Positions 1-8,745 of a DNA stretch of 64,000 bases are shown here, one piece after another. The stretch is from assembly GCA_964482955.1 (NCBI GenBank), contig CAYZZW010000003.1:1-64000 (forward strand), read 5' to 3'. The stretch is from JAPLSN01 sp964482955. Its GTDB lineage: Bacteria > Spirochaetota > Spirochaetia > Treponematales > UBA12059. Made by a program: the position numbers and the translations under genes. The notes beneath the pieces were generated by a model that was not told the DNA's origin, did no database searches, and saw nothing but the letters and a program-made list of their open reading frames with translations. Each line of letters starts with the position of its first letter. The first letter of the stretch is position 1.

Positions 1-137
1 GAGCGAGCTACATCCCATTCAAAGCCTAACCCCACAAAAAGAACTTACAAGACACGGAGTTGTACCACGGAGATCACGGAGAAGAGGAAGACGGAGAGAG
101 TGTTTAAGATAGGCTAATTCGGGACGGTCTTTAGGCA

Positions 138-245
138 GCGAAAGCCTGCCGCGATTCGCCGATCACGCCCGTGCCATGGCACGCGAAGCCCGCCGCGATT
201 CGCCGATCACGCCCGTGTCATAGCAAGCGAAGCCTGCCGCGTTTC
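138..245. repeat. 44-bp tandem repeat, about 2.3 copies
   Basis: Units whose core begins GCCTGCCGCGATTCG start at 144, 188 and 232, giving a constant 44-base period. The first two copies are nearly identical and the third is truncated. A single similar unit also precedes the second palindrome at 53239, which suggests this is the left part of the same repeat family. Confidence 0.8.
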
Positions 246-320
246 ATTCGGCCTGCCAATGATTGTGCGGCGTTGCTGTGGTAAGGTGGCGCCCGATGAC
301 GTGCCGAATGAACCAGCCGG

Positions 321-395
321 GTGGGGCACACAAATGCCCATGGCGAATATCGCGAGTACTCTCGCCTATTCGCCATGGGCATTTGTGTGCTCCAC
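321..395. repeat. 28-bp-arm palindrome, copy 1
   Basis: Arms 321-348 and 368-395 are complementary at 27 of 28 positions, with one G-T wobble. The 19-base centre (349-367) contains an inner GCGAG/CTCGC stem with loop TACT. A homologous palindrome with a different stem but the same centre lies at 53335-53409. The upstream flank GCGCCCGATGACG is shared by both copies. There is no T-run, so it is not a standard terminator. Confidence 0.9.
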
Positions 396-455
396 CCGAT
401 CGTTCCGTTCCGACGCCCGTCTGCCGCACCATCTCTCCGGTTACGCGGCGAACGA

Positions 456-1286
456 TCACTGGCCGTACGCCTGGACGAGGTAGTTGTAGCGCGATCGCAG
501 GAGCGGACTCTTCTCGATCGTGGACGGCGAGAACCTGATCGGGGACGACAGGAGCGCCGCGATGCGCGCCGACTGGTCGAAGCCGAGGTTCGCGGAGCCG
601 ATCTTGTAGTACGCGCGCGCGGCGGCGTCGATGCCGAATATGCCCTTGCCCCACTCGGCCCACGACAGGTAGAGCTCGAGAATGCGGTTTTTCGACAGGA
701 AGAGCTCGAGTTCGAGCGCGACGATGATCTCGAGGTATTTCCGCAGGTAGCTCTTGAACGGGATGAGGAAGAGGGTGCGCGCGGTCTGCATCGTCAGGGT
801 CGAACCGCCGTACATCGGGCGGTTGATGCGCTTGTTGATCTCGATGGCGCGCTCGAAGGCTTCGAAATCGAGTCCCCAGTGCGAGTAGAACTTGCCGTCT
901 TCGATCGAGATCACCATGCGGCGCGCGAGCGGAACGACGTTCTTGAGCTTCACCGGGCGCGGCTTCGCGAGTTTCCAGCCGTTCGCGAATTTCCGGTAGC
1001 CCGCGAGCACCGTGACGGGCGGCGTGACGACCGAGTACGCGCAGATGAGGATCGAGGTGGTGAGGATGTAGAAGGCGTGGGCGAGGAGGACGAAGCGGAG
1101 CGCCGCGCGCGGAAAGGCCCGCGCGATCCTCGCGAAGCGTTTTTCGGGCTTCGCGGGTGCGGGCGGGGCGGGCGTGAGGAAGGGCGGCAGTCCGACGCGG
1201 CCTTCGCGCACGGAACGGAGGAGGGCTTTCGACAGGGCCCGGCGCAGTTCCGGTTCGGCCAGCGGGCAAAGGGGCGGTTCGAGCAT
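456..1286 (-). CDS. mtgA: Monofunctional peptidoglycan glycosyltransferase (GT51)
   Basis: By family, this polymerises lipid II into glycan strands at the outer face of the inner membrane and has no transpeptidase domain. The 276-residue product has one membrane anchor (about 62-88) and then GT51 motifs: EDGKFYSHWGLD with the catalytic Glu, GGSTLTMQ, and ELYLSWAEWGKGIFG. The start is placed at the ATG at 1286. The frame stays open to 1595, but the extra residues show no GT51 content and would run across the divergent M16 promoter. No clear ribosome site is visible. It is divergent from the M16 gene and ends 60 bp from the palindrome. Confidence 0.9.
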   Translation of the reverse strand: MLEPPLCPLAEPELRRALSKALLRSVREGRVGLPPFLTPAPPAPAKPEKRFARIARAFPRAALRFVLLAHAFYILTTSILICAYSVVTPPVTVLAGYRKFANGWKLAKPRPVKLKNVVPLARRMVISIEDGKFYSHWGLDFEAFERAIEINKRINRPMYGGSTLTMQTARTLFLIPFKSYLRKYLEIIVALELELFLSKNRILELYLSWAEWGKGIFGIDAAARAYYKIGSANLGFDQSARIAALLSSPIRFSPSTIEKSPLLRSRYNYLVQAYGQ

Positions 1287-1442
1287 GGTTGTGGCCGAAA
1301 CGAATCGGCGCCGGGAGCCTAGCACGCCGGAGACGCGGAGGGCAACCGCGTCGGGACGGCGCCGTGAAACCGCGGCGCGCGTAACCATCGGCGTCGGCCG
1401 GGTGTTTTGCGTGCGGATTCCCGTTCGCGCGCGGTTCGCGTG

Positions 1443-1471
1443 TGGACGAGGAACGGGGCGCTCGGTATACT
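1443..1471 (+). promoter_or_regulatory. Sigma70-like promoter of the M16 pair
   Basis: TGGACG (1443-1448), a 17-base spacer and TATACT (1466-1471). The predicted start near 1479 gives a leader of about 46 bases containing the GGAGG site. The pncA promoter has the same -35 and spacing. Confidence 0.6.
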
Positions 1472-1524
1472 GCGTCCGAAAACCGCATTCCAAACCGTTT
1501 CCCGTCCCGACTTTGGAGGTCCGC

Positions 1525-2970
1525 ATGTTCCTTCGTCGCGCCCTGACGATAACGATCGCCGTCCTGTCCCTCGCCGCCGCGTCCGCGGCGCCCACCGTCG
1601 TCCCGGGTTTGCACCGCTACGCCCTCGACAACGGTCTCGAGCTCTTCGTGTACGAGCGCCACGACGCCCCGGTCGCCAGTCTCGGGCTCGCCTTCCGCGC
1701 GGGCACCATGATCCAGACCGCGGAGACCGCCGGAGCGTCGCACCTCCTCGAGCACCTGTTCGTCGCGGGCGTCGACCCGGCCGACCCGCTCGCGGCGTAT
1801 GCCCGCGTCGGCGCCGCCTCGTCCGGAGGCGAGACGACGGAAGACGCGGTCATCGTCAGCATGACGGTCGGCGCGGGCAAGGTCGGGGCGGCGTTCGACC
1901 TCTGGGCCAAGGCGGCGCTCGCGCCCGTGGACGACGCGCGGCTCGCGATCGAACGGAAAGCGCTTCAAAACGAAGCCGCCCTCGCGCTCGCCGACGTCGA
2001 CTACGCGTACGAGGCCGCGGTCACGCGCAAACTGCTTCGCAACCATCCGTGGCGCGCGGATCCCTACGGCGATCCCGCGACGCTCGACCGACTCGACCAG
2101 GCGGTCCTCGGCGCGCTCAAGTCGAAGTACTTCGTCCCGAACAACGCGATGCTGTACGTCGGGGGCGATGTCGACCCCGAGGCCGTCTTCGCGGAAGCCA
2201 AGCGCGCGTTCGCCGAATGGAAAGCCGCCGCCGATCCCTGGAAGACGCCCCTGCCTCGCCAGGCGCTGCCCGGCGTGACGCGACCGATGTGGGCCGTCTT
2301 CCCCGACGCGACGGTTCCCGCGGGAACGGGGAGCGTCGAGCTCCGGTACCGCGGACCGGACGCCGCGGCGGAACCCGCCTCCGCCCGCGCCGCCTCGGCG
2401 CTCGCCGAGCTCGCGAAGCTGCCCGGCAACCGCCTGGCGGCGAGCGTCGCGAAGGCCGTGCCCGGCGCCGCCGGTGCCGAAGCCTTCGGCGCCGACTATT
2501 TCATGCGCCGGGACGGCGCCATGACGTCCTTCTCGCTCGGCTTTTCGATCCCCGCGAACACGACCCTGGCCGAGATCGCGCAACGCTATTTCAAGGAGCA
2601 GGTCCGCGGCGCGGAACTGTACGCCTTCACGCGGAACGCCACCTATTTCACCGCCGCGGAAATCGCCGCGGTCAACGCGCGCTTCCAGGCGGCGCGCGAT
2701 TTCGAGCTGGCCGATCCCGCGGTGTGCGGCGAGGCGCTCGCCCGTTACTGGGCGGCGGCCCAGGCGGATTACTGGCTGACCTTTCCCGCCGACGCGGCCA
2801 AACTGACCGCCGCCGACCTGCAAGCTTACGCCCGCAGGTTTTTCATGCAGAACCTCGAGCTGACGGTGCTGCGGGTCAATCCCGCGGATTACGAGCGCGA
2901 GACGGCGTCGCTCAAGGCGTCCGGCTTCGAAAAGCTCGGCGTCGAAAACGCCTACTGGTGGAAGAAGTAA
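1525..2970 (+). CDS. M16 family zinc metallopeptidase, exported
   Basis: A pitrilysin/processing-peptidase-type protease of 481 residues with a signal peptide (1-22), so probably periplasmic. The inverted zinc motif HLLEH is at residues 73-77. The third ligand is probably the Glu in QNEAALA near residue 150, 72 residues after the motif; the family usually has about 74-76. The ATG at 1525 follows GGAGG at 1515-1519. The next gene encodes an M16-like protein without the zinc motif, so the two probably form the active/inactive pair common in bacterial M16 systems. The substrate is unknown. Confidence 0.88.
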   Translation: MFLRRALTITIAVLSLAAASAAPTVVPGLHRYALDNGLELFVYERHDAPVASLGLAFRAGTMIQTAETAGASHLLEHLFVAGVDPADPLAAYARVGAASSGGETTEDAVIVSMTVGAGKVGAAFDLWAKAALAPVDDARLAIERKALQNEAALALADVDYAYEAAVTRKLLRNHPWRADPYGDPATLDRLDQAVLGALKSKYFVPNNAMLYVGGDVDPEAVFAEAKRAFAEWKAAADPWKTPLPRQALPGVTRPMWAVFPDATVPAGTGSVELRYRGPDAAAEPASARAASALAELAKLPGNRLAASVAKAVPGAAGAEAFGADYFMRRDGAMTSFSLGFSIPANTTLAEIAQRYFKEQVRGAELYAFTRNATYFTAAEIAAVNARFQAARDFELADPAVCGEALARYWAAAQADYWLTFPADAAKLTAADLQAYARRFFMQNLELTVLRVNPADYERETASLKASGFEKLGVENAYWWKK

Positions 2971-3038
2971 CCGGTCCGGCCGCCCGGGCCATAGCCCGCG
3001 ATTCAAATCGTCTCGAAAAGTCAATGGAGCGTTCGACA

Positions 3039-4430
3039 ATGAAAGAAGTACGCATGATCCGGATGACGGTTCCCGGCCTGTGCCTGTGCGCCCTCGTTTC
3101 GTGCGCGGGAGCTCCCGCGGCGAAGCCCGCCGCCGCGGCGGGCGCCCAGCCGAAACAAGCCGCCGCGCAGACGACCGTTACGAAGGAGCGTTCCCTCGAT
3201 TCGATCGTGCCGGGGCCGCTCACGGAGGGATTGCGCGCCGCGACGACCGAGGTGGAACTTCAGCCGGGCGTCGGGCTGCGCGCCTTCGCGATGCCGGGCA
3301 ATCCGGTTTCGGTTTTGCGCGTTTCGCTCCCCGTCGAAGGGGATCCGCTCATGGACGCGCTCATGCTGGCGCGGACGGCGATCGCGCTGGAATCCGGTTC
3401 GGACGCGCCGGTCAAGCCGGGATACTCCGCGACGGGAACCCGCGTCGCCTGGGGCGTCGACGGTTCCGGTTCCTGGCTCGAGCTGGCGGCCCCGACCGCG
3501 CGGCTCGCCGGTCTCGCCGGCGTCCTGGGCGCCGCTCTCGCCGCGCCCTCGGCCGACGGTCGCTCCTTCGCGCGGGCCCGCGCCGAAGTCCTCGCGCGTC
3601 TCGCGGACGCGGATGCGGGCGCGAAGCTCCGATACCGCACCCTGGCCGCGGCCCTGGCGGGAACGCCCGCGGGCGTCGGCTTCGCCGCGCTCGCGGACGA
3701 GCGCGCGTTCGCCGAGCGGCTCGCGCTCGTCGTTCCCGAAGAGGCGGACGCATACCGGATTTCGCGCGTGCGCGCCGCGTCCTTCGCGCTCGCGGGCGCC
3801 GCCGCCGCCGATCAGGTCGCGTCCGCGCTGCGCGCTTCGCTCTCCGCGATCTTGAACGCGGCCGCCCCGAACGCCGCGCCGGCTGCCCCGGCGTTCGTGC
3901 CCGGTACGAATGTGCCCGGCACGGACGATACGGCCGGAGTCGCGACGCCCCGCGCGGTCTATGTCGCCCTGCCCGCGCCCCGGGCGGAATCGCTCGACGC
4001 GGCGCTCTTCCGCATCGTCCTCGCCGCGCTCGAAGACGAACTCTTCGCGCGTCTCCGCGAGCGCGAAGGCCTGTGCTATTCGGTGGATGTCGAGTACGAG
4101 CCGGGCGTGTACGCGGCCGTGATCGTGCGCGGCGCGAACGACGCCGCGAAGGTCGCGGCGATCGTGACCGAGACGCTCGCCGGTTTCGCCTCTGCCCAGG
4201 TTCCGCGTCTCTCCGATCCGGAGTCGTTCGCGGCCTATCGCGATTCGGCGCTCACCGGCGCGTGGTCGGCGTTCTCCGCCCCCTCGTCGGCCGCCCGAGT
4301 TCTGGGTGACGACGCGGTCCGGCTCGTCGAGGCGCTCGCCGCGGCGAGCGCGGCGGACGCGCGCGGCGCGGCCAGGCGCTGCGTGGACCCGAAACGCTGC
4401 CGGATCGGCGTCGCTCCGGAACTTCGCTGA
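3039..4430 (+). CDS. M16-like lipoprotein lacking the catalytic motif
   Basis: 463 residues with a lipoprotein signal ending LVSC near residue 23, then an Ala/Pro-rich linker and M16-like folds. The C-terminal half has the family stretch LREREGLCYSVDVEYEPG. No HxxEH motif is visible, so it is probably the non-catalytic partner of the preceding peptidase. The start at 3039 has GGAG at 3027-3030; an in-frame ATG at 3024 is the alternative. It lies 68 bp after the peptidase gene with no visible terminator, so the two are probably co-transcribed. Confidence 0.8.
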   Translation: MKEVRMIRMTVPGLCLCALVSCAGAPAAKPAAAAGAQPKQAAAQTTVTKERSLDSIVPGPLTEGLRAATTEVELQPGVGLRAFAMPGNPVSVLRVSLPVEGDPLMDALMLARTAIALESGSDAPVKPGYSATGTRVAWGVDGSGSWLELAAPTARLAGLAGVLGAALAAPSADGRSFARARAEVLARLADADAGAKLRYRTLAAALAGTPAGVGFAALADERAFAERLALVVPEEADAYRISRVRAASFALAGAAAADQVASALRASLSAILNAAAPNAAPAAPAFVPGTNVPGTDDTAGVATPRAVYVALPAPRAESLDAALFRIVLAALEDELFARLREREGLCYSVDVEYEPGVYAAVIVRGANDAAKVAAIVTETLAGFASAQVPRLSDPESFAAYRDSALTGAWSAFSAPSSAARVLGDDAVRLVEALAAASAADARGAARRCVDPKRCRIGVAPELR

Positions 4431-4437
4431 GGGACGA

Positions 4438-4911
4438 TCAGGGGCGCCGGAGCAGTCGCTGGAGGACGCGGTCGAAGGCGTTCGCGAAGGCGCGCTCCTC
4501 GGCGGCGCCGTAGGAGCGCCCGCCGGGAGGGGGAGCGGTCCCGAGCTCGCGCGCGCGTTCCATGAAATCGCGCAGCGAGCGCCGTTCGCGGATCGTGTCG
4601 GCGGTCCAGACGTCGCCGCGGTCGTTGATGGCCTCAGCCCCCGCGGCGATCACGCGCTCGGCGAGCGGCAGGTCGCGCGTGACGACGAGGTCGCCCGGCG
4701 CCGCGTTCGCGGCGATGTAGTCGTCCGCCGTCGCGGGCGGCTCCACGACCACGGAAGACGAGCCGGCCGAACGCGCTCCGGGTACGGGGCGGTTCGCCAC
4801 GAACACCGTCGCGACGCCGCCGGGCCGTCGTTCGATCTCGCGCGCCGTGCGCAGCGCGATGCGGTCGCGGACGGCGCGCGGCAGCGAATCCGCGTCGGCC
4901 CAGATCGTCAC
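4438..4911 (-). CDS. yaiI: YaiI/YqxD family protein (DUF188, UPF0178)
   Basis: 157 residues opening with WADADSLPRAVRD, the family signature, followed by the DLVVTRDLPLAERVIAAGA block, which looks like an acidic PIN-like nuclease core. The biochemical role is not established for the family. Its GTG start (4911-4909) overlaps the TGA of manA in a GTGA junction, so translation is probably coupled. It converges with the M16-like gene with only 7 bases between the stops. Confidence 0.85.
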   Translation of the reverse strand: MTIWADADSLPRAVRDRIALRTAREIERRPGGVATVFVANRPVPGARSAGSSSVVVEPPATADDYIAANAAPGDLVVTRDLPLAERVIAAGAEAINDRGDVWTADTIRERRSLRDFMERARELGTAPPPGGRSYGAAEERAFANAFDRVLQRLLRRP

Positions 4912-6134
4912 GACGTCGCCCCGAAGCCGGGCGCGACGCGGAAGACGACGCCGTCGCCCGATATCTCGTAGTCGTCCGCCGCCGCGTCGACGAACACGGA
5001 CTTTCCCTTCGACAGGTCTAGTCCGACGCCGCCCGACGCCAGCGCGCACGAGCCCTCGACCCCCGCGAGGATTTCCGGTCCCCGTTCGCGCTGGCGGGAG
5101 AAGCGGGCGCCGTGGGCGCACTCGAGCCGTTCGACGGCGAACTCGCGGGCCGCCAGGGGGTAGGCGAAGGAGCCATTGCCCAAGTCTTCCGGCGTGACGG
5201 ATCCGCGCGCGTCGTGGTTGAAGTTGAGGATCGCCATGAGCTCGGGAAAGTCCTTCGGCTTTTTCGTGAGCCCGCCGCGGACTTCGTTGTCGGAGTTGCC
5301 GCTCGCCTCGAGGGCGAAGCCCCGGAGGTAAGTGTGGATCTCCCCGGGCGGCAGGTAGACGCACTCGTTTTTCCGCAAATCGACGTAGTTGAGGAAGAGC
5401 GGCGCGAGCGCGGCGATGTCGTCGGGAAAGAAGGCGCACAACGAGCGGATCCAACCGAACGAGGCGCGCGAGCCCGGATCGGCCGAGCGTTCCATGGCGC
5501 TTTCCAACCGGGCGTGCGCGCCGGACAGGAGGTCTTGCTTGTCCGAGCCGTTCAGGTTCATGAGCGCGTAGAAGGCCACCGCGAGTTCGGCGCGGTCGCG
5601 CGAGCGCGAAAGCCGCCCGAGGAAGCCGAGGCGACCCTCGGGCAGGACGGCTTCCAGGTCGGCGACGATGCGGTCGATGGGCTTGAAGCCGAGGAGGAGC
5701 TCGAGCCGGTCGAGGGCGACCACCATCTCGGGCTTGCGGTTCCGGTCGGGATAGTGCCGTTCGGGCGCGTCGGGGGGGATGCCGGCCCGCGTCTCCCGGG
5801 TATGGCCGGTCACGGCCTTGGCGCGGTCGGGATGGGCCTGCAGGGAGAGCGGGCGTTCCACCGAGATGAATTTGAGCATGTACGGCAGGGCTCCCGTCGG
5901 CACGCCGACCGGCAGGTAGCCGAGGACGCCGTGCGGATCGGACGACACGTGCGCGTCGAGCGAAATGTGGAGGTCGTTCGCGACGATGTGGCTCGGGGAG
6001 TTGCGGTGCGCGCCGAGGCGGAGCTCGGAGAAATTCTTGCGCTTGGCGTTGGGGATGCCGAGCAGGGCCGGAATCGCCTCGGTGCCGCCCCAATGATCGT
6101 GCCTGACCGGGTTGTCGAGCGGATAGATGCGCAT
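4908..6134 (-). CDS. manA: Mannose-6-phosphate isomerase, class I
   Basis: Interconverts mannose 6-phosphate and fructose 6-phosphate, a zinc enzyme linking mannose use and GDP-mannose synthesis to glycolysis. The 408-residue product has the class I metal-site blocks SLQAHPDRA and PPGEIHTYLRG and the C-terminal cupin-like half. Either ATG 6134 or the GTG just before it (6137) may start it. A TATAGT -10 box lies at 6144-6149, only 6 bases from that GTG, and no strong ribosome site is visible, so the message may be leaderless. Coupled to yaiI downstream. Confidence 0.93.
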   Translation of the reverse strand: MRIYPLDNPVRHDHWGGTEAIPALLGIPNAKRKNFSELRLGAHRNSPSHIVANDLHISLDAHVSSDPHGVLGYLPVGVPTGALPYMLKFISVERPLSLQAHPDRAKAVTGHTRETRAGIPPDAPERHYPDRNRKPEMVVALDRLELLLGFKPIDRIVADLEAVLPEGRLGFLGRLSRSRDRAELAVAFYALMNLNGSDKQDLLSGAHARLESAMERSADPGSRASFGWIRSLCAFFPDDIAALAPLFLNYVDLRKNECVYLPPGEIHTYLRGFALEASGNSDNEVRGGLTKKPKDFPELMAILNFNHDARGSVTPEDLGNGSFAYPLAAREFAVERLECAHGARFSRQRERGPEILAGVEGSCALASGGVGLDLSKGKSVFVDAAADDYEISGDGVVFRVAPGFGATS

Positions 6135-6191
6135 CACGTTCTCACTATAACACGTCGCCGCGTTTCGTGGAAATCGCGGCGAGATTCCGCG

Positions 6192-8699
6192 TCATTCCCG
6201 CCTCAGGAAGGCGGCGACGGAGCGGGCGAGGGTGGCGATGTCGCCCTGGACGCGCTTGCAGCCCGGCAGCGACCCGACGAAGAGCCGGCCGTAGGTCTTG
6301 GCGACGACGCGGCCGTCCAGCACGGCCACCACGCCGCGGTCTTCCGAGTGGCGGATGAGGCGGCCGAAGCCCTGCTTGAAGCGGATGACAGCCTCCGGCA
6401 GCGACAGGTCCATGAAGGCGTTGCCGCCGCGGCGCTCGATCGCGTCGGCCCGCGCCTTCTGGACGGGATCCGTCGGGACGCGGAACGGAAGCTTGCAGAT
6501 GATCACCACCTGCAGGGTGTCGCCGGGCGCGTCGATGCCTTCCCAGAAGGAGTCCGTGGCGAAGAGCACGCTGGCCGAGTCGGCCTTGAACGCGTCGAGG
6601 AGGCGGGAGCGCTCGTCGTCGCCCTGCCTGAGCGCCGTGATGCCGAGCCCGTCGAGCGCGGGCTTGACCGCGTCGAAGGTCTTGCGTAGCGATTCGTACG
6701 ACGTGAAGAGGACGAGGGCGTGCCCGCCCGACGCGCGGAGTATCGCCTCCACCGCGGTTTCGAGGTAGCCCTGGTAGCCCGCGGCGTCGGGAAGCGGCGT
6801 GCCCGACGCGAGGGCGAGGAGGGCGTTGCGCTCGTACGGGAAGGGCGATGGGAACACGCCCGTGGACACGCGGAGCCCGTCGTCGTCCGGGATGCCCGAA
6901 TCGCCGAAGGCGCCCGCTCGCCCGTCGTCGCCGGGAGCGGCCGCTTCCGTCCAGCCGAGCCCGACGCGCCGTTTCCAGAAGCCGAAGTTGTCGGCGACCG
7001 TGAGCGTGGCGGACACGCAGGCGACCGTGCGGAAGCGGTCGAAGACCGACTCGTGCATGAGCGCGGAGATGTCGAGCGGCGTGATGACGGCCTGCACGAA
7101 GGAGTCGCCCTGCGAGGTCCGTCCGCGCTCGAGCCAGTAGACGCGGTCCGGGTCGTCGGCGAAGTCCTTGAAACTCGAGCACACGCCCCCCAGGTCCGAC
7201 AGCCGCCTGAGCGCGAGCCGCGTCTCGTAGACGGTCGGGTCCTCCTGCGCCTCGTCCGGGATCCCGTCGAGGGCGTCCTTGAGGAGCTGGACCAAGGCGA
7301 CGAGGGCGCGTTCGAGCGCCGCGAGGGGAATGAACGCGTTCTCGTCGAGCGCGTCCGTCCGCGACGTCACGCGGAGGCCGTTTTCCTTGCCGGAAAACAG
7401 CGTGAGCGCGCGCGCGTCGAAGAGCTCCACGGCGTCGCGCACCGCCTGGAGCGCGTCCGGCAATTTCTTCCAGATGTCGCCGTCGATGCCGGATACGTTC
7501 TGGAGCCGCGGCAGGAGCCCGAACTTGCGGTCGCGCCTCTGCCTGAGCAGGGAAGACAGCTGCTTGAGCACGGGAAAGCGGGCCAGCTCGCGCGAAAAGA
7601 AGGACGTCGCGCTCGACTCGATCGCGTGGGCTTCGTCGAACACGAGCGAGGTAAACGGCGGCAGCACGGCGGTGCCCTCGTAACCGGCGCCGTCCATGCG
7701 CGCGGACAGGTCGGAAAAGAGGATGTGGTGGTTCGCGACGATGAGGTCCGCGTCCGCGGCCTCGCGCTTCATGCGGAGGACGAAGCAGCGTTCGCGGTGC
7801 GCGCAGCGCGGCCCGAGGCACGCGTCCGCCTCCGAGCAGACGCGACCCCACGCGCCGTCCTCCGGCCAGAAGGACAGGTCCGCGCGGTCGCCCGTGGCGG
7901 TCTTTCCGGCCCACGCCTCGATGCGCCGCAAGGGATGGTCCTCGCCGGCGAACAGTCCCTCCTCGTCGAGGGCGTCCGCGAGCCGCGTCCAGCAGACGTA
8001 GTTGCCGCGTCCCTTCACGAGCACGGCCTTCGGGGTGCGCTTGAACAGGGCCGCGACGAGGGGGATGTCCTTGTCGACGAGCTGCTTTTGCAGGTTGATG
8101 GTCGCCGTGGACACGACGACGCGCTCCTTGTTGCGCACGGCCCACGCGAAGGCGGGCAAAAGGTAGGCGAAGGACTTGCCGACTCCCGTGCCGGCTTCCG
8201 CTGCGAGCACGCCTCCCTCGTTGAAGACTTCCGTGATTCTGCGCGTGAGCTCGATCTGGCTCGGGCGCGGTTCGTAACCCGGCAGGCGCGACGCGAGCTT
8301 GCCGCCCGTTTCCAGCACGCCCGCGATCTCGTCGACGTCGAGCGCCGTCAGGGCCTTCCGGCGCACCGGCTCCATGACGACGTACACCTCGCGCACGTCG
8401 TTGTCGACGATGTACGAGCCGGCGCCGCGCTCGCCGGCCTGCGCCGCCACGGCCAGGTCCGCGTCGCTCGGTTCGAGGAAGCCGGAGGGGTGGTTGTGGA
8501 CGAGGACGTCGCCGCGGTCCACCTGGGAGCCGAAGGCGAGCACCGCGGACTTGTGCCCGCGCGCGGCGACGACGAGTTCGCAGACGAGGCCGTCTTCGTC
8601 GAGTTTCCCGACGGCGAAGACCTCGTTGCCTCGGGCGTCGGCGATCGCGCGGCGGTAGGTTTCCGCCGCGTCCGGGGTGAAGCGTTCGGAGGCGTTCAT
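6192..8699 (-). CDS. dinG: JAMM domain - DinG-type Fe-S helicase fusion
   Basis: 835 residues. Residues 1-120 form a JAB/MPN domain with an intact JAMM set: E26, H68 and H70 in HNHPSG, S78 and D81, spaced HxH-x7-S-x2-D. Residues 140-835 are an XPD/DinG superfamily 2 helicase: Walker A AEAGTGVGKS (K175), Fe-S cysteines C236, C294, C299 and C305 with the x4/x5 spacing of DinG, DEAH at 355-358, and a C-terminal FKQGFGRLIRH motif. DinG unwinds 5'-3' and clears R-loops and other structures in E. coli. The JAMM domain is of the RadC/peptidase type; its substrate here is unknown. Its stop lies 58 bp before the manA start region. Confidence 0.88.
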   Translation of the reverse strand: MNASERFTPDAAETYRRAIADARGNEVFAVGKLDEDGLVCELVVAARGHKSAVLAFGSQVDRGDVLVHNHPSGFLEPSDADLAVAAQAGERGAGSYIVDNDVREVYVVMEPVRRKALTALDVDEIAGVLETGGKLASRLPGYEPRPSQIELTRRITEVFNEGGVLAAEAGTGVGKSFAYLLPAFAWAVRNKERVVVSTATINLQKQLVDKDIPLVAALFKRTPKAVLVKGRGNYVCWTRLADALDEEGLFAGEDHPLRRIEAWAGKTATGDRADLSFWPEDGAWGRVCSEADACLGPRCAHRERCFVLRMKREAADADLIVANHHILFSDLSARMDGAGYEGTAVLPPFTSLVFDEAHAIESSATSFFSRELARFPVLKQLSSLLRQRRDRKFGLLPRLQNVSGIDGDIWKKLPDALQAVRDAVELFDARALTLFSGKENGLRVTSRTDALDENAFIPLAALERALVALVQLLKDALDGIPDEAQEDPTVYETRLALRRLSDLGGVCSSFKDFADDPDRVYWLERGRTSQGDSFVQAVITPLDISALMHESVFDRFRTVACVSATLTVADNFGFWKRRVGLGWTEAAAPGDDGRAGAFGDSGIPDDDGLRVSTGVFPSPFPYERNALLALASGTPLPDAAGYQGYLETAVEAILRASGGHALVLFTSYESLRKTFDAVKPALDGLGITALRQGDDERSRLLDAFKADSASVLFATDSFWEGIDAPGDTLQVVIICKLPFRVPTDPVQKARADAIERRGGNAFMDLSLPEAVIRFKQGFGRLIRHSEDRGVVAVLDGRVVAKTYGRLFVGSLPGCKRVQGDIATLARSVAAFLRRE

Positions 8700-8745
8700 G
8701 GTCGCGCGCGCGCCCGACGCCGCCCGCTGGCGGCGTCAGGGATCG

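Larger units (their letters stand above)
1..455. other. Gene-free repeat-rich region
   Basis: I see no credible gene here. The first 110 bases carry CACGGAG-type direct repeats (near 52-105), a 44-bp tandem repeat follows at 138-245, and a long palindrome lies at 321-395. Short reading frames through the palindrome exist in several frames, but they follow from its symmetry and have no ribosome sites. Confidence 0.7.

Noticed and set aside
259..538. Short plus-strand frames through the first palindrome
   Set aside because: Similar peptides recur at 53061-53396 only because the DNA is homologous; compensated stem changes argue for structure, and there is no ribosome site.
244..3039. Open frame of 931 codons on the minus strand
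   Set aside because: It runs antisense to the M16 gene and across mtgA, is Arg-rich without family motifs, and is a by-product of high GC.
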